This document shows, piece by piece, positions 1-11,228 of a stretch of 64,000 nucleotides of DNA. The notes below the pieces were generated by a model. That model saw only the letters and a list, made by a program, of their open reading frames with translations, ran no database searches and had not been told where the DNA came from. Position 1 is the stretch's first letter, and each line of letters opens with the position of its first letter. The translations under genes were made by a program, and so were the position numbers. Origin of the DNA: Apostichopus japonicus (lineage: Eukaryota > Echinodermata > Holothuroidea > Aspidochirotida > Stichopodidae); the NCBI RefSeq assembly GCF_037975245.1, contig NC_092567.1:13284876-13348875 (forward strand). The letters run 5' to 3'.

Positions 1-165
1 AAAATGCTTAGATGCAACTTACAAGGCCTGGGAAGTGCCATTTCCAGCGATCTGGGAGGCATTTTCGGCCAAAATTTTCTTTTGCGCTTCGCGCCAACCT
101 ATGGTGGCGCTACGCTTAGATAGTTTGCCTACAAGCTTCGCCCCTCCCTGGCAAATCCCTCGCAT
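1..165 (-). repeat. Repeat family A fragment, cut by window edge
   Basis: The stretch shares with the copies at 673-1300, 18253-18790 and 26184-26578 the blocks GGAAGTGCCATTTCC, CGCGCCAACC-ATGGTGGCGCT and CGCTTAGATAG, in minus orientation relative to the 18.3-kb copy. It is a dispersed, non-coding repeat. The left end lies outside the window. Confidence 0.7.
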
Positions 166-199
166 GGCGCCTGTCTAACCGTGTCACAATTTGTTACTA

Positions 200-670
200 T
201 ATATAACCGAAAGTATAGTTTTTACTTTTTTTTCGAAATGAATACCTAGACGAACCGCATCTGTAATGAAATTTGGTTTGCCGATGAAAAAGGAAAATAG
301 GGCTTTATATATATATATATATTTTAGGTGGGGGATATACGGTATATCTAATAGTAACTAGTGTCCCCCCCCCCCAATATTTGGTGGCATGATTTCTTTG
401 TGTGGCTATAAATAATGCGTGAGAATATTTATCCAAATCATATTTTGCGGTGGCTAAAACTTCATCCAACACATACTGCATGAGGTAAATGACTCTTCGT
501 GGTCGTTTCTGTGACCACTGACCGTATAGCATGTTGTCACTCATGATTATTATCATAATGTCTGTACATCTCTTGTGTATGAGTGTAAGTACGTACAATC
601 ATATATATGATCCACATCGATATGGGTTCACTGGGTTTCCATTTGGCCTGTTTCCTACAAGATTTCTAAC
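200..670. other. Non-coding stretch with short TA and C runs
   Basis: I see no gene here. A TA dinucleotide run lies near 307-322 and a C homopolymer near 365-375. The open frames are short and have no recognisable protein features. Confidence 0.5.
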
Positions 671-672
671 CG

Positions 673-1300
673 CAGGCGCGTAGCCAGGGGTGGGGTTATA
701 ATTTTATAGTAGCTGTTATAAGAGGTTTTATGTACACCAAGAAATTAACTGTGTCTGAATTTTTGAAAATTCCTTGACCAACATTCTACATCATACTTCC
801 CTCTACTCGTGCAATTTTGACCGGTCTGTTAGGGGTTGAAGGTGGTTTTTCAATATTGGTTGTCCATAGATGAAATTGTGTGCAACATTATGGGTATGTT
901 TTGAAGTGAATTTATTATTCAAATTCTGAACAAATAATGGGCTTAAAACCTTGAAAAGTGGGGCTGACGGGTATTGTGGGGCGTTTGAATAACCTACAAA
1001 AGCAATGATCCACAGGAGATGCGATGAGGTCGAACATGAAGTGTGACTGGTGACAATCTTGAGAAAGGTTATGAATAAAAAAAAACTATTGGGAAAAACT
1101 TGGTTCTCAGGCAAAAGTGTACATCTGGTTGGTCATTTTCAAGCCCGAGAAGTGCCATTTCCGGTGATCAGGGGGCTATCAAAACCAGAAATGTTCTTGT
1201 ACGCTGCGCGCCAACCAATGGTGGCGCTCCGCTTGGATAGTAATTCGCCTGCACCCAAGCAAATGTTCCCCCCAATATTTGAAACAAATCGCCGCCCCTG
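673..1300 (-). mobile_element. Repeat family A, longest copy (hAT-like non-autonomous)
   Basis: About 628 bp. It matches the 18253-18790 copy over most of its length in reverse orientation, including the stretches around ATCCACAGGAGATGCGATGAG and GGCTTAAAACCTTGAAAAG. The left end reads CAGGCGCGTAGCCAGG and the right end, read inward, CAGGGGCGGCG, so the termini are short inverted repeats of the CAGGG type usual for hAT elements. No clear target duplication is visible. The two 100-residue frames inside it are repeat-derived. Confidence 0.65.
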
Positions 1301-1304
1301 GTAC

Positions 1305-1520
1305 CACCATTACATACAGCTGCGGTCAATACCCACAGCACAGTGTACAAACAATATAGCGATGGAAATCTCAGGTCCAGCTTAAGATAACAAGGTATCA
1401 CGTTTCATCACTGTCTGCATTTTGTAGCAACACGAACAAAACGTCACTTGCAAGCAACAGAAAGTTAACTTTTTCAGATGGCCGCACACGGTTTGGGGCA
1501 AGTCTTCAATGCCTTTTAAA
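1305..1520 (+). repeat. Repeat family B, partial copy
   Basis: This is the right-hand two thirds of family B, with CATACAGCTGCGGTCAATAC, AAGATAACAAGGTATCACG and the end GTCTTCAATGCCTTTTAAA. The left part is missing where family A ends at 1300, which suggests that A truncated it. Confidence 0.7.
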
Positions 1521-1521
1521 G

Positions 1522-3240
1522 GGTTCGTAATCAAGCATGTGATATTTCCCAAAACCATGGGAATCCTCATATAAGTCCTTAAATTGTGAAGCAATTTCAA
1601 CTAGCTTTGTGACCATGTCTTGGTGTAAAATGGCTGGTGTAAAAGAAATGGCAAATTGGGGAACCTATTTCGTCATTCAAAGAAGATGGCACGTGTTAAG
1701 TAGAACTATAGTTGTTAATGTTATAAAACTGTTATAAAAATGTAATTTTTATAAAACTAAATGGCTTATTCGGAGAAACTGATAAGTACAATAATCCAAG
1801 GAACCATCACAAGCACCAAAACGCCGAATTAATTGTGTCAAACCACAGTATTGCAACAACTCCTGAAGTGAGACAACTCCAGACAATACGGATCCACAGT
1901 ACCAAGTGCCAGCATTTCAATGCTTTCTCACACAAAGCAGAGAATGAAATAAACCCTGACACTATTCAAGAGGTGTGTGTGCTAACTGGCACTAAAGTTT
2001 GTCTTGTCAAGTTTTAAAAGCAACCCATGGCAGGATTGGATTGATGAATCACACTTTTTATAAACTGTGTGAATTTTACAACATATTTTTTCTGAGATTA
2101 AATTAATGTGGTAGAGAATTGAGGGGTGGGGTAATGAATAAAGAACATTTTGATTTTCTCTAATAGTCTAGACTATTTCCCGCCAATATTTATGTTACAA
2201 TATTTGCCACAGTTTCAACATGATAAAGAAATCGATAGGTTTACTGTTGTGCTTAAATCCTTTCCATCAAGTACAAGGTGCAATGAGGTGATTTAATTGT
2301 GAGAAGTAGGCCTATATGTGGTTAAAGCAGCAAAATCTTGTTACATAAATTTTCTTAAACTGTATTAAAAAAGTGGCCAGGTATATGATAGTCACAAAAG
2401 GGAACATCTTTCACAATAAGTGCAAAAAAATGCTTATCATGAAGGATGCTTTTGAACTTTGAAAAGATGGGGGGGGGGGTGGAATTTGTTACCCCACAAA
2501 ATTATCCACATTTTAGGCGGGGTAAAAATGTAATATAATGAACATACTTCCAAAGTTTCACTGGCAGAAAAATGTTTCTTTGCAGATCTTTTGCAGTTCA
2601 TTTTGGTCGAGTATTTCTTGAACAGCATCTTAGGATACACAGCACACAGGCCTTGATTAGTGCCCGGTAATGAACATTTATATGCATCATATAGAAAGTA
2701 TAAAAGGGGAAATTTCGAATTGCCAGGTTTTGACATCGTTACTTTGATGTTCTGCTGTTAGGCAGTCACCGTATTAGCTTATGAGGTTATAATAAACTAG
2801 AGATGTGTTGTTACGCTATGAACTATTAGGCCTTGACTCGGAATTTGAATAGTATCCAAACATTACTGTGCACTCTATCTGGATAGTGCTGGCTTGTGTT
2901 TTTTTCATCATGTGCTCCCAGACCTCCTGTCAATGCCACTGGCTCATTCAAGGGGGGGGGGGAGGGGTGGAGTAATCTAGGAGTCTAACTAGAAGGCTGT
3001 AAGGTTGCAACTGGCGGCAGCATATAAAAGCGCAATCAGACACATTTAAGTTGAACGTGTCATTGTTGAAACGAGAGTATTTCTCAAAGGCAAGGGTTGA
3101 CATTAATAAACCACTTGACTCTTTGCATAGCTGTTACACACCTACTTGTCCCAAATGAAACCAATACTGGATTTCCTAAATAGATCAATGTACAAATTGC
3201 ACTATGCATGGTAAACACAGGTCAGTCTACTGTACGTGGC
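1522..3240. other. Long stretch with no supported gene
   Basis: Only short open frames are present on both strands, with no domain, repeat structure or splice-bounded exon I can recognise. G homopolymers of about 10 bases lie near 2468 and 2952. Confidence 0.5.
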
Positions 3241-3244
3241 AATA

Positions 3245-3400
3245 CACACCTCCACCAAAGACAATAGGGTCTTGTACTTAATGTGATGCATCTACACACC
3301 AAGCATGAGAAGTATCCACGATTCTCATCGTTAGGAATCATGTAAAAGGCATTTCTGAAATTGACCGCTGGTGACCTCAAATTAGATTCAACAAAAGGTT
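3245..3400 (-). repeat. Repeat family C, single degenerate unit
   Basis: The unit carries CCTCCACCAAAGACAATAGG, a CTACACACCAAGCATGAGA block and GGTGACCTCAAATTAG, the same order as the units of the array at 4530-5075. It stands alone, so it is a relic or a seed copy of that family. Confidence 0.6.
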
Positions 3401-4520
3401 GCGGCACTTAGGCAGATACATGGTGCTACGTTATTGCTCATTGGAAACCATGTTTCTGTAAGGTATGGAATATAATTTTTTTAGTTTTTCACCAAAAGTA
3501 AGTGATAAACAAAGTAAAACATATCACAGAATTATAAATAAGCAGCTTGGCCTACTGTAGTATATCAAAAAATAAAAATAAAACATCTGCTAAAATACCT
3601 ATGGAGATAGCTTGGCTTCTGTGACATTAGGGCTCCAATATTATACACTCGGCATGTACTATACAGTAGCCATAGGTATGCGCTAGTCCTAAGCCTATAC
3701 ACAGTACCTCACTGCTTCTTTGAATCGCTGCTCGATTAGCACAATTCGTACACTTTCCCAATTGTTTATCTTGTCTTCTGGCTGCAGATTGGTGTGCAAA
3801 AATTATCACCATCACTCCATTACACTGCCTTAATCAAAGTGAGTTTTACACAACGAAAATCATAGGTTGAAAGAGCATCTATCTTCCACTCACAACCAGT
3901 GTTAATTAAAATCTTTGCAAAAAATTATAGCGGCAATAACAGCAAACTTGTCACAAAACTTATTAAATTTGTTGAATATTTTGCTAATTATGACTGATAG
4001 CATGTTGGTAAATCCTTAAGAAATAATTTAGGTATTCTGACAGGATTGAAGCATATATACTCTACTGTGCAGGGTTTGCCTGGGCATAACCGAGTTGTTG
4101 TGATATTGACGTTTAATATTATTTGAATTGGTTGACAAATTAATATATGAACACAACATATTTATGAATGCCTTTAAAACATGTAATTGACTTCGTAAGC
4201 TCAAACCGTTCCCTCTAATAAAAAGTTATTTTAGATTTTCCGCTGTTTCTTTGTAAATGCTCCATGAAGGTTGTGAACAATTTCCACACATGAAAACTTC
4301 CCGTACATAATGCATGTGCAGAGAGCGTAGACGACAGTAAGTTTTCGTGAACAGCGCCTAGCCATTTGCCCAACATAACTATACATTCAAATCTGAAGTT
4401 TTTATTTGTCATCGAATTGCGAGAAACGACTGAAATCAACAACAAAAGTAATTATATAATACTTATGATTCAGTGATATCGTTCGTTCCAACAGCAACAC
4501 TATGTATAATGGTACACCTT
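3401..4520. other. Stretch with no supported gene
   Basis: AT-rich sequence with short open frames only. I see no domain, RNA gene or tandem repeat. Confidence 0.45.
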
Positions 4521-4529
4521 TTGCACACA

Positions 4530-5075
4530 TTTTGACCATGCACTAGTGACCCCAAATGACCTTTGACCTCCACAAAGAACAAAAGACTTCTAAAACTTAA
4601 CATGTCACAACTACATACAAAATATGATTTTGTTCACAGCTTCCCTTCTTGAGATCTTGTGTTGACAAAGTCTTCACAATTTGGCCTCTGGTGACTCCAC
4701 ATGACCTTTGACCTCCACATTAAACAAATCGCTCTTTGAACTTTAAGTGTCACAACTACCTATTTAGATATGAGAATGTTCCAAGCTTTCCTTCTTGAGC
4801 CATCATGTTTACAAGGTTTTCGCAATTTCTACCCTGGTGACCCCAAATGACCTTTGACCTCCACCAAAAACAATAGGCTTCTTTTATTCAATGTGGTACT
4901 TCTACACACTAACTTTTAAGTTGGTCTGACCTCCCTCCTTGAGATATCGTGTTAACAAAGTGTTCACAAATTGACCACTAGTGACCTCAAATGACCATTG
5001 ACATCCACAAAAAACAATAGGTTTATTCCACTCAATGCTATAATCATACACACCAAATATGAGATTGCTCCAAGC
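4530..5075 (-). repeat. Repeat family C tandem array (about 140-bp units)
   Basis: Four diverged units in tandem. TGACCTTTGACCT recurs at 4557-4569, 4702-4714 and 4848-4860, spaced 145 and 146 bases, and a diverged form follows near 4990. Each unit also contains a TTGAGATATCGTGTTTACAA-type segment and a CACACACCAAATATGAGA-type segment. TGACCTTTGACCT read on the other strand is AGGTCAAAGGTCA, a perfect DR1 nuclear-receptor site. The array is cut at 5075 by a family B element and resumes at about 5455. Confidence 0.85.
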
Positions 5076-5441
5076 TTAAAGGGTGTGAAGGCTCGTGCAC
5101 AAGGAAACATCTCATGCCGGTAAACTGACCTAGTTTCGATTGAGGTGTAACAGAAGTGTTAGACACCACCACCTGGAAAATCCTGGAAAATACACAAACA
5201 GCTTGCTACCGTCGATAATTAGACACTAGCGTACAGTCAATACATACAGCTATGGTCTATACCCACAACACTGTACAGAACATAGCAGCGATGGACATCT
5301 CAGTTCTAGATAAAAGATAACAAGGTATCACGTTTCATTACTGTCTGCATTTTGTAGCGACAAGAAGAAAACTTGCAAGCAACGGAAAGTTAATTTTTCA
5401 GAGTGCGGCACGCTGTTTGGGGCGAGTTTTGATGCCTTTAA
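5076..5441 (+). mobile_element. Repeat family B, complete copy inserted in family C
   Basis: 366 bp. It begins TTAAAGGGTGTGAAGGCTCG and ends CGAGTTTTGATGCCTTTAA, giving imperfect inverted termini. It interrupts a family C unit directly after CTCCAAGC; the family C sequence resumes with AGCCTTC, so AGC may be a short target duplication. There is no coding capacity, so I read it as a MITE-like non-autonomous element of unassigned superfamily. Confidence 0.75.
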
Positions 5442-5454
5442 AGCCTTCATTGAA

Positions 5455-5620
5455 ATGACTTGTTTAACAAGTTCTCAATTTGACCCCTGGTGACCCCAAA
5501 TGACCTTTGATGTCACCAGAAAACAATATACTTCTTCTGAATGTGTTTCTCCTACCCACCAAATTTGAGCATGGTTCTAGCTTCCCTTTTTTAGATATCG
5601 TGTTTACAAGCAAGGCGTCA
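5455..5620 (-). repeat. Repeat family C, unit after the B insertion
   Basis: It contains CCCTGGTGACCCCAAATGAC followed by CTTTGATGTCACC, then AGATATCGTGTTTACAAG. The DR1-like core is degenerate here (second half site lost). It is the continuation of the array at 4530-5075. Confidence 0.75.
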
Positions 5621-7011
5621 CACACAAGCACCCACATACACTCTCTTCCACCTGCATGACTACAAAGGTTATGATTTCATCGAAACCAATAAGTCCTCTA
5701 TCTTTAGTTCTCCTCTCATGTCAATGCTGTTGTAAATGTCAATACTATCATAACTCCCCTAGTAGCTCCAAAAATTGATTACCGAAACTTTGACCTGCCA
5801 ATTGCCATGAATTTTCCCAGCTCTTATCACCAAACCTGCTACTCTAAGATCTGCCATGAGCATCCACTTCGCCACGCTGTTCCTATCAGTGCATATTCAT
5901 CACGTTACGTAACTCTACCTATGATTAACCCATAGAAATTGATCAAGGTAGAACGCTGACACAGTGTGTAACCGTGTGTGAAGCCTTGAAAGTGAGGAAA
6001 CTTTGCATTGTATGGCAAAAAGCCAGATCATTTGTACGTCTTCAAACATACATTGTGCATATGACTTTGAAATTTGATTCAACCCGTTTTTTCCAAAGAG
6101 TAGGTGTTCTCTTCACAAGAGATATGTTATGGCGACCAGCGTGGTAAGTACTATACTCCTGACTTAAGAACCAATTTTGAAAACATTTTCCCTGCCTCTT
6201 ATGACTTGAGCAAGTAAAGTGTTCAATGCAACTTCTAATGTGTTCTTCTGTGTTCCTGGTATCTGACAGGCACATGGCAAACATTTATCCTGCTTGTATT
6301 ATTTTAGTGCTCCACTCAGATAGTGTCATAGTTGTCCCTGTAAAATGCTTGAAAAAGAAAGCCTTCCCCCGCCCTACCCCCCCCTTTTCTGAAACCCACC
6401 TTGTGTAATACTTCCATATTCTTCTGTGCATGCAATTCTCAGTTAAATAGTAATGTTGCAAAGTGGGTAGTAGTTTATGCAGGGTAACAGATCCCATCTT
6501 ATGAAGTGAGAAGGCAAACATTTTGAAGAATGTCTACATTAAGTCAGTTATCAAAGGATAAGTGTTAGCACGAATACTGTAGGGCCTGCGTGCCAGTGTC
6601 GTTTAGCCTGCAAAGCTTTGTCCGAACATGGTTAGTGAATGTCATTAGACTTAAAATCATAGTTAAGTAAATCTAGGAAAATAGCCTATAAAGTTGTTGT
6701 CCAGAACATACCTGGCTATAGGCTGAGTAGGCTTACCTCAAAGCTCAGATTACTGGCTAGGCCGATGTTTTGCTTATGCCCTTTTGCCACCTTTAAAGTG
6801 TTGGGAATATGTTGCAAATGGAGGATGTGTTAACAGATTGAAATATTCTAGGTTATGACCAATAGGCTAACCTAAGTTATACCAAAGGTTACGTACAAAG
6901 GCCTAAGTGAGGCTTAGCCCATTTTTCTGGTATTCAATTGTTAGAGATAAGCCAAGGACAACATAACCATCTCATATTATTCGGTTATGTGGATATCGTT
7001 AGGGACTACAC
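5621..7011. other. Stretch with no supported gene
   Basis: Short open frames only. TAGGCC-type strings occur near 6700-6940. No domain or RNA gene is visible. Confidence 0.45.
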
Positions 7012-8365
7012 TTAAAGGGTGTGAAGACTCGCGCACAAAGAAACGTCTCATGCCGGTAATCTGACCTAGTTTAAAATGAGGTGTAAGTTCTAGTGTTTAC
7101 ACAGGTCCAAAAATCGGGAACCGGGTACCCGAGAGCCGTTATCCGTCGGGTATACGGGTACCCGGAAAATTTTTTTACCCTCGTGTATCACGATTTTCAA
7201 GAAATAACATAGGATGCTATAATAAATGAATTATATTCTTTACTGACAATGTTTTCATGTTCAAATACGTAAGATAAATTCTAAAACCTGCCTCAATAAT
7301 TCCTATTGCTTTTGTTTCTTTCATTAACTTGCTAATAACTTTTTATTATTAACATCACTACTAACATCGCACTCCCGCAGCTGATATATATGCTAGCTCT
7401 CCACGTCTATTGGATAACACCATAAAAATATCAAAGTTAGCTCCTAAACAGTTGTTACCACCACTATCTGTTATGCAGGCCCATGGTTCGCAATAACGCG
7501 AGATTCGCGCAATTTGATCGCATTTGGAATAAACGATTAAGTAAAAAGCCACTTGCGATTATTATTTTTTAGTTATCCCGTTTATTATCCATAAAGATCT
7601 CGTAAAATTCTTTGTCAGCTTTTCCTCCTATGAAATAAACGAAGGAATAAATAATTTCTTCCACATGGTAGCCTAACACCACACCAAGTCAATGAGAAAT
7701 CTAGCTAAGCCTAACAATCGGTCTATTTGCGGAAATTGTGACGCAGTTATAAGATATCCAAGGAATACTTTCATTATCGCTGTTATGTTCGACCACCTGG
7801 TTGCCTAACATCACACTAAGTCAATGGGGGTAATCTAGCCTAGCCATCTGTTTATTAGCTGAAATTGTGACGCAGTTATAAGATATCCTTGGAATAATTT
7901 CGTTATTGCTGTTATTTCGACCACATGGTAGCCTAACACCACCTAAGTCAATAGGAAATGTGCCTAACCGTCGGTTTGCCCCCCCCCCCAAATAAAACAC
8001 TGCGTAGGATTCGGGTAATAAATTAGGAACCGGGAAGTACCGTATTGCGTCGGGCGGGTGCGCGGATACCCCGTGCAAGCACTTCGCGTAACAGAAGTGT
8101 TAGACACCACCATTGATCCCAGAAAATACAGCTTGCTACCATCGGTAATTAGACATTAGTGTACAGTCAATACATACAGCTACGGTCAATACCCACGACA
8201 GTGTATATTGCAGCAATGGATATCTCAGGTCTAGATAAAAGATAAAAAGGTATCACGTTTCATTACTGTCTGCATTTTGTAGCGACAAGAAGAAAACTTC
8301 ACTTGCAGGCAACGGAAAGTTAACTTTTTTTTCAAAGCGCGGTTTGGGGAGAGTCTTCAATAAGG
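7012..8365 (+). mobile_element. Repeat family B copy split by a 1-kb insertion
   Basis: The left part at 7012-7087 (TTAAAGGGTGTGAAGACTCG onward to GAGGTGTAA) and the right part at 8085-8365 (GTAACAGAAGTGTTAGACAC onward) are contiguous in the copies at 5076 and 12617. About 1 kb was therefore inserted here later. The right end is also decayed: it reads TCTTCAATAAGG instead of TCTTCAATGCCTTTAA. Confidence 0.8.
7088..8084. mobile_element. Inserted non-autonomous element inside family B
   Basis: About 1.0 kb between the two halves of a family B copy. The ends read TAGTGTTTACACAGG and, inward from the right, AAGTGCTTGCACGGG, which agree at 12 of 14 positions from AGTG onward. Near each end lies a GGAACCGGG-containing, C/G-rich block. 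The middle holds about 2.5 units of a 129-bp tandem repeat with GTGACGCAGTTATAAGATAT at about 7737 and 7866. The flanks GTGTAAG and GCGTAAC may be a decayed target duplication. No transposase frame is present. Confidence 0.6.
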
Positions 8366-9430
8366 TTGTGAATGTACCAATACAGCAACTGAGCAGACGA
8401 CACTAGTAAAGTAATAAGATTCCTAATGTAATATGGCTTCTTAAGAATTACCTTTGAAACTTCAGTCCACTTCCACATTTATTACGATTTTGGCATCCAA
8501 ATGTGTCACACGATACCACCATGTCGAGTGATTTATGTCAACTTTATCACTTAAGTTATGTAAAAGACGTAGTGTTTGTATTACTCGCCGGTACTTTCTT
8601 GTCGTTCCTTTATACTATAAATAAACTGTACAAGCAAAGCGCCACCAGTTGGTTGATTGGCTTCAGTATGTGTTGCAGGACGGCATTTTCCTACTTCAAT
8701 TGATTTTTACAAGGCCCAGCCCGCTTAGGTTCCAAAAGGCAGGAAACCCAAAGACACGCTTCGAGCAAAGGAAAATTACAATAGCAACAAAATTTAATAG
8801 ACTTTACTTACTTAAGAAAAAGGCACATCCTCACGCCCAGGCAGATAGGACAGCTCTGATTAACAGCTACTAGTTCAGTCCTGACAACAAAGGAGTAAAC
8901 AATGGAGCAGCAGCCTGGTGGAATGTCGATGGTGAAGGTGAATTGTTAGTAAAATGAGGTAAGGCATTGCATAAGGTTACTGGCATGCCTTAGAATGAAA
9001 GGCTGGAATGAGATGAAATGGCTCAAGGAACGTCTGAATGGGTTAATAACAGGATTAACCCCATCAGCCGTGACCTCATACTTGGACTGACCGGGTGTAC
9101 CCAAGATAAAAAACTGCTGCAACAAGTGGCGTACACAATATTGCAAAGATGGGGAAGGGGAAGGGTGGGAGAAACCCCGACTGATTCGATGCAAAAACTA
9201 CTACACGAAACAAGCAAGTAGCATTTCGTGACAATCGTGTTAATCCTTCGAGGATATTTGATCCCACCGATAATACAAAATGTAATTATATGAAAAGAAT
9301 AATGTCTCTTAAAATCGTTTATGATGGTCATTTTATGGCACAACATTTCCTCGGGGTTAAATTAAGAATGAGTGGGAGTTTTCCTGTAGTATTTTTGCAT
9401 TGAGTTTATGAGGGCGCTGCCGCGGCACCC
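8366..9430. other. Stretch with no supported gene
   Basis: Several overlapping open frames of 60-110 codons lie on both strands near 8500-9350, but none has a recognisable domain, and they overlap each other in opposite strands. I treat them as chance frames. Confidence 0.4.
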
Positions 9431-9663
9431 CAGCCAGAGCCTTATATAGAGAGGCTCTGACCCCTATGGCGCGAGAAAGCGGAATATATTATGTACAACA
9501 ATATATATGCTTTACTTGCAAAATACGTACATGGTTTACTTCAAAAATACATTTTAGGCATATTTATATATATTCTGCAAAAATATATTCTCTGACACAA
9601 AAGCATTTATAATATAAAAATATATTCTCTAAGAGAAAAATATATATTTTCTTTCAATATATA

Positions 9664-9708
<45 letters not shown>

Positions 9709-9731
9709 TGTTAAAAAACATATATATTTTT

Positions 9732-10176
9732 CTCTGACAGAAAAATATTTTTCTCTAACAAAATATATGAATTCTGAGACAGAAAAAAATATATATTTTA
9801 CAGGAAAAATTATATTCTGTGCAAAAATATATTTTTATTGTGTGTACGAAAAATATATATATTCTCTAACAACAAAATTCTATTCTGTGCGAAAAAAATA
9901 TATTCTGGTCGAAAAATATATATATGCTGTACAAAGTACCAAAACATATATATTCTCTGACAGAAAAGTATTTTTCTCTAACAAAATATATAAATTCTCA
10001 GACAGAAAAAATATATATTCTACAGGAAAAATTATATTCTGTGCAAAAATATATTTTTATTGTGTGTACAGAAAATGTATATATTCTCTAACATTCAAGA
10101 CCTATTCTGTGCGAAAAATATATTCTGTACGAAAAATATATTCTGTGCGAAAAAATATATATGCTGTACAAAGTAC
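9732..10176 (+). repeat. Two tandem copies of a 223-bp AT-rich unit
   Basis: CTCTGACAGAAAA-TATTTTT starts at 9732 and again at 9955, and the units match to the shared ends ATATGCTGTACAAAGTAC. The 142-codon open frame across it is a product of the duplication and low complexity, and I do not call it a gene. Confidence 0.8.
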
Positions 10177-10655
10177 GGAGCTCTGTAAGTGCTGACCAAG
10201 ATGTTTGTTAAGTTGTTCAGTAACTTCAGCAGTGACCAGCCTGTTCATTACACTGGCCATTCATTAAAACGCACATGTTTGCTCAGAATCTTAATGCAGT
10301 TCATAGTTAGTGGGTTTGCGATATCACATTGCACATGATAGTACCAGGGATTATTCCATAACAACTCCCTGATTGTACGACGGTACGTTCGACAGCGAAG
10401 CCTTCTGTACCGTAACTAGCCGGCTTAACAGTAACTGCTCACTTCTTCACATTTCAAGGTTATTAGTTTGGAACGTTAGCCGGTGTGTTACGTAAGCAGT
10501 TTGCCAAACCTTGCAAAGGAAACGAACGTGGGAAAGTCATTTGCACAGCTCAAATTTCCTGCGATCTACCGCAAGTGCCTATTGAAATCTGTAAGGCAGG
10601 TAAACTGTTACGTCAGTGGTGCAGGGCGCATTTCACTCAATTGTATATTTTTTGT

Positions 10656-11000
10656 AGAGAATATATATATTTTTTCTTTTAGAGAATATATATATTTTTT
10701 CTCTTAGAGAATATATATATTTTTTCTTTTAGAGAATATATATATTTTTTCTCTTAGAGAATATATATATTTTTCTCTTAGAGAATATATATATTTTTCT
10801 CTTAGAGAATATATATATTTTTTCTCTTAGAGAATATATATATTTTTCTCTTAGAATATATATATTTTTTCTCTTAGAGAATATATATATTTTTTCTCTT
10901 AGAGAATATATATATTTTTTCTCTTAGATAATATATATATATTTTTCTCTTAGAGAATATATATTTATTTTTTCTCTTAGAGAATATATATATATCTTTG
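10656..11000. repeat. 25-bp palindromic AT array, about 13 copies
   Basis: AGAGAATATATATATTTTTT followed by CTCTT recurs with a period of 25 bases starting at 10656, 10681 and 10706. Each unit is close to self-complementary, so single strands would form stacked hairpins. Confidence 0.9.
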
Positions 11001-11197
11001 GCATAGAAACATATAATTTTTGTGTAAGTATATATATCTTTACAGAATACTTATTGTTAGATAATATATGATTATAAACATATATACAAATATGTCTAAA
11101 ATGTATTTTTGAAGTTAACCATGTATATATTTCGCAAGTACAGCATATATATATTTGTACGTAATATATTCCGCTTTCTCGCGCCATAGACCCCAGC

Positions 11198-11228
11198 CAG
11201 AGCCGTATATAGAGAGAGTTTGGCCAAC
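11198..11228. repeat. 31-bp arm of a perfect distant inverted repeat
   Basis: The 31 bases beginning CAGAGCCGTATATAGAGAGA are the exact reverse complement of 14999-15029. The pair encloses 3.8 kb. Confidence 0.9.

Larger units (their letters stand above)
9453..11204. mobile_element. Long AT-rich inverted-repeat (foldback-like) element
   Basis: The outer arms are long imperfect inverted repeats: 9453-9575 and 11075-11204 share, in opposite orientation, GGCTCTG, TATGGCGCGAGAAAGCGG, AATATATTA-GTACAA, ACATGGTT-ACTTC and AAAAATACATTTTAG. Between them lie two kinds of AT-rich tandem repeat and a central 10190-10640 segment of ordinary composition. No transposase is visible. It could be a foldback-type element or a palindromic rearrangement of a simpler element. 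Confidence 0.75.

Noticed and set aside
9767-10195. 142-codon plus-strand open frame in the AT-rich region
   Set aside because: It is a translation of two 223-bp tandem units of AT-rich sequence. The peptide is only repeats of Lys/Tyr/Ile/Ser motifs, and the frame exists because the unit lacks in-frame stops.
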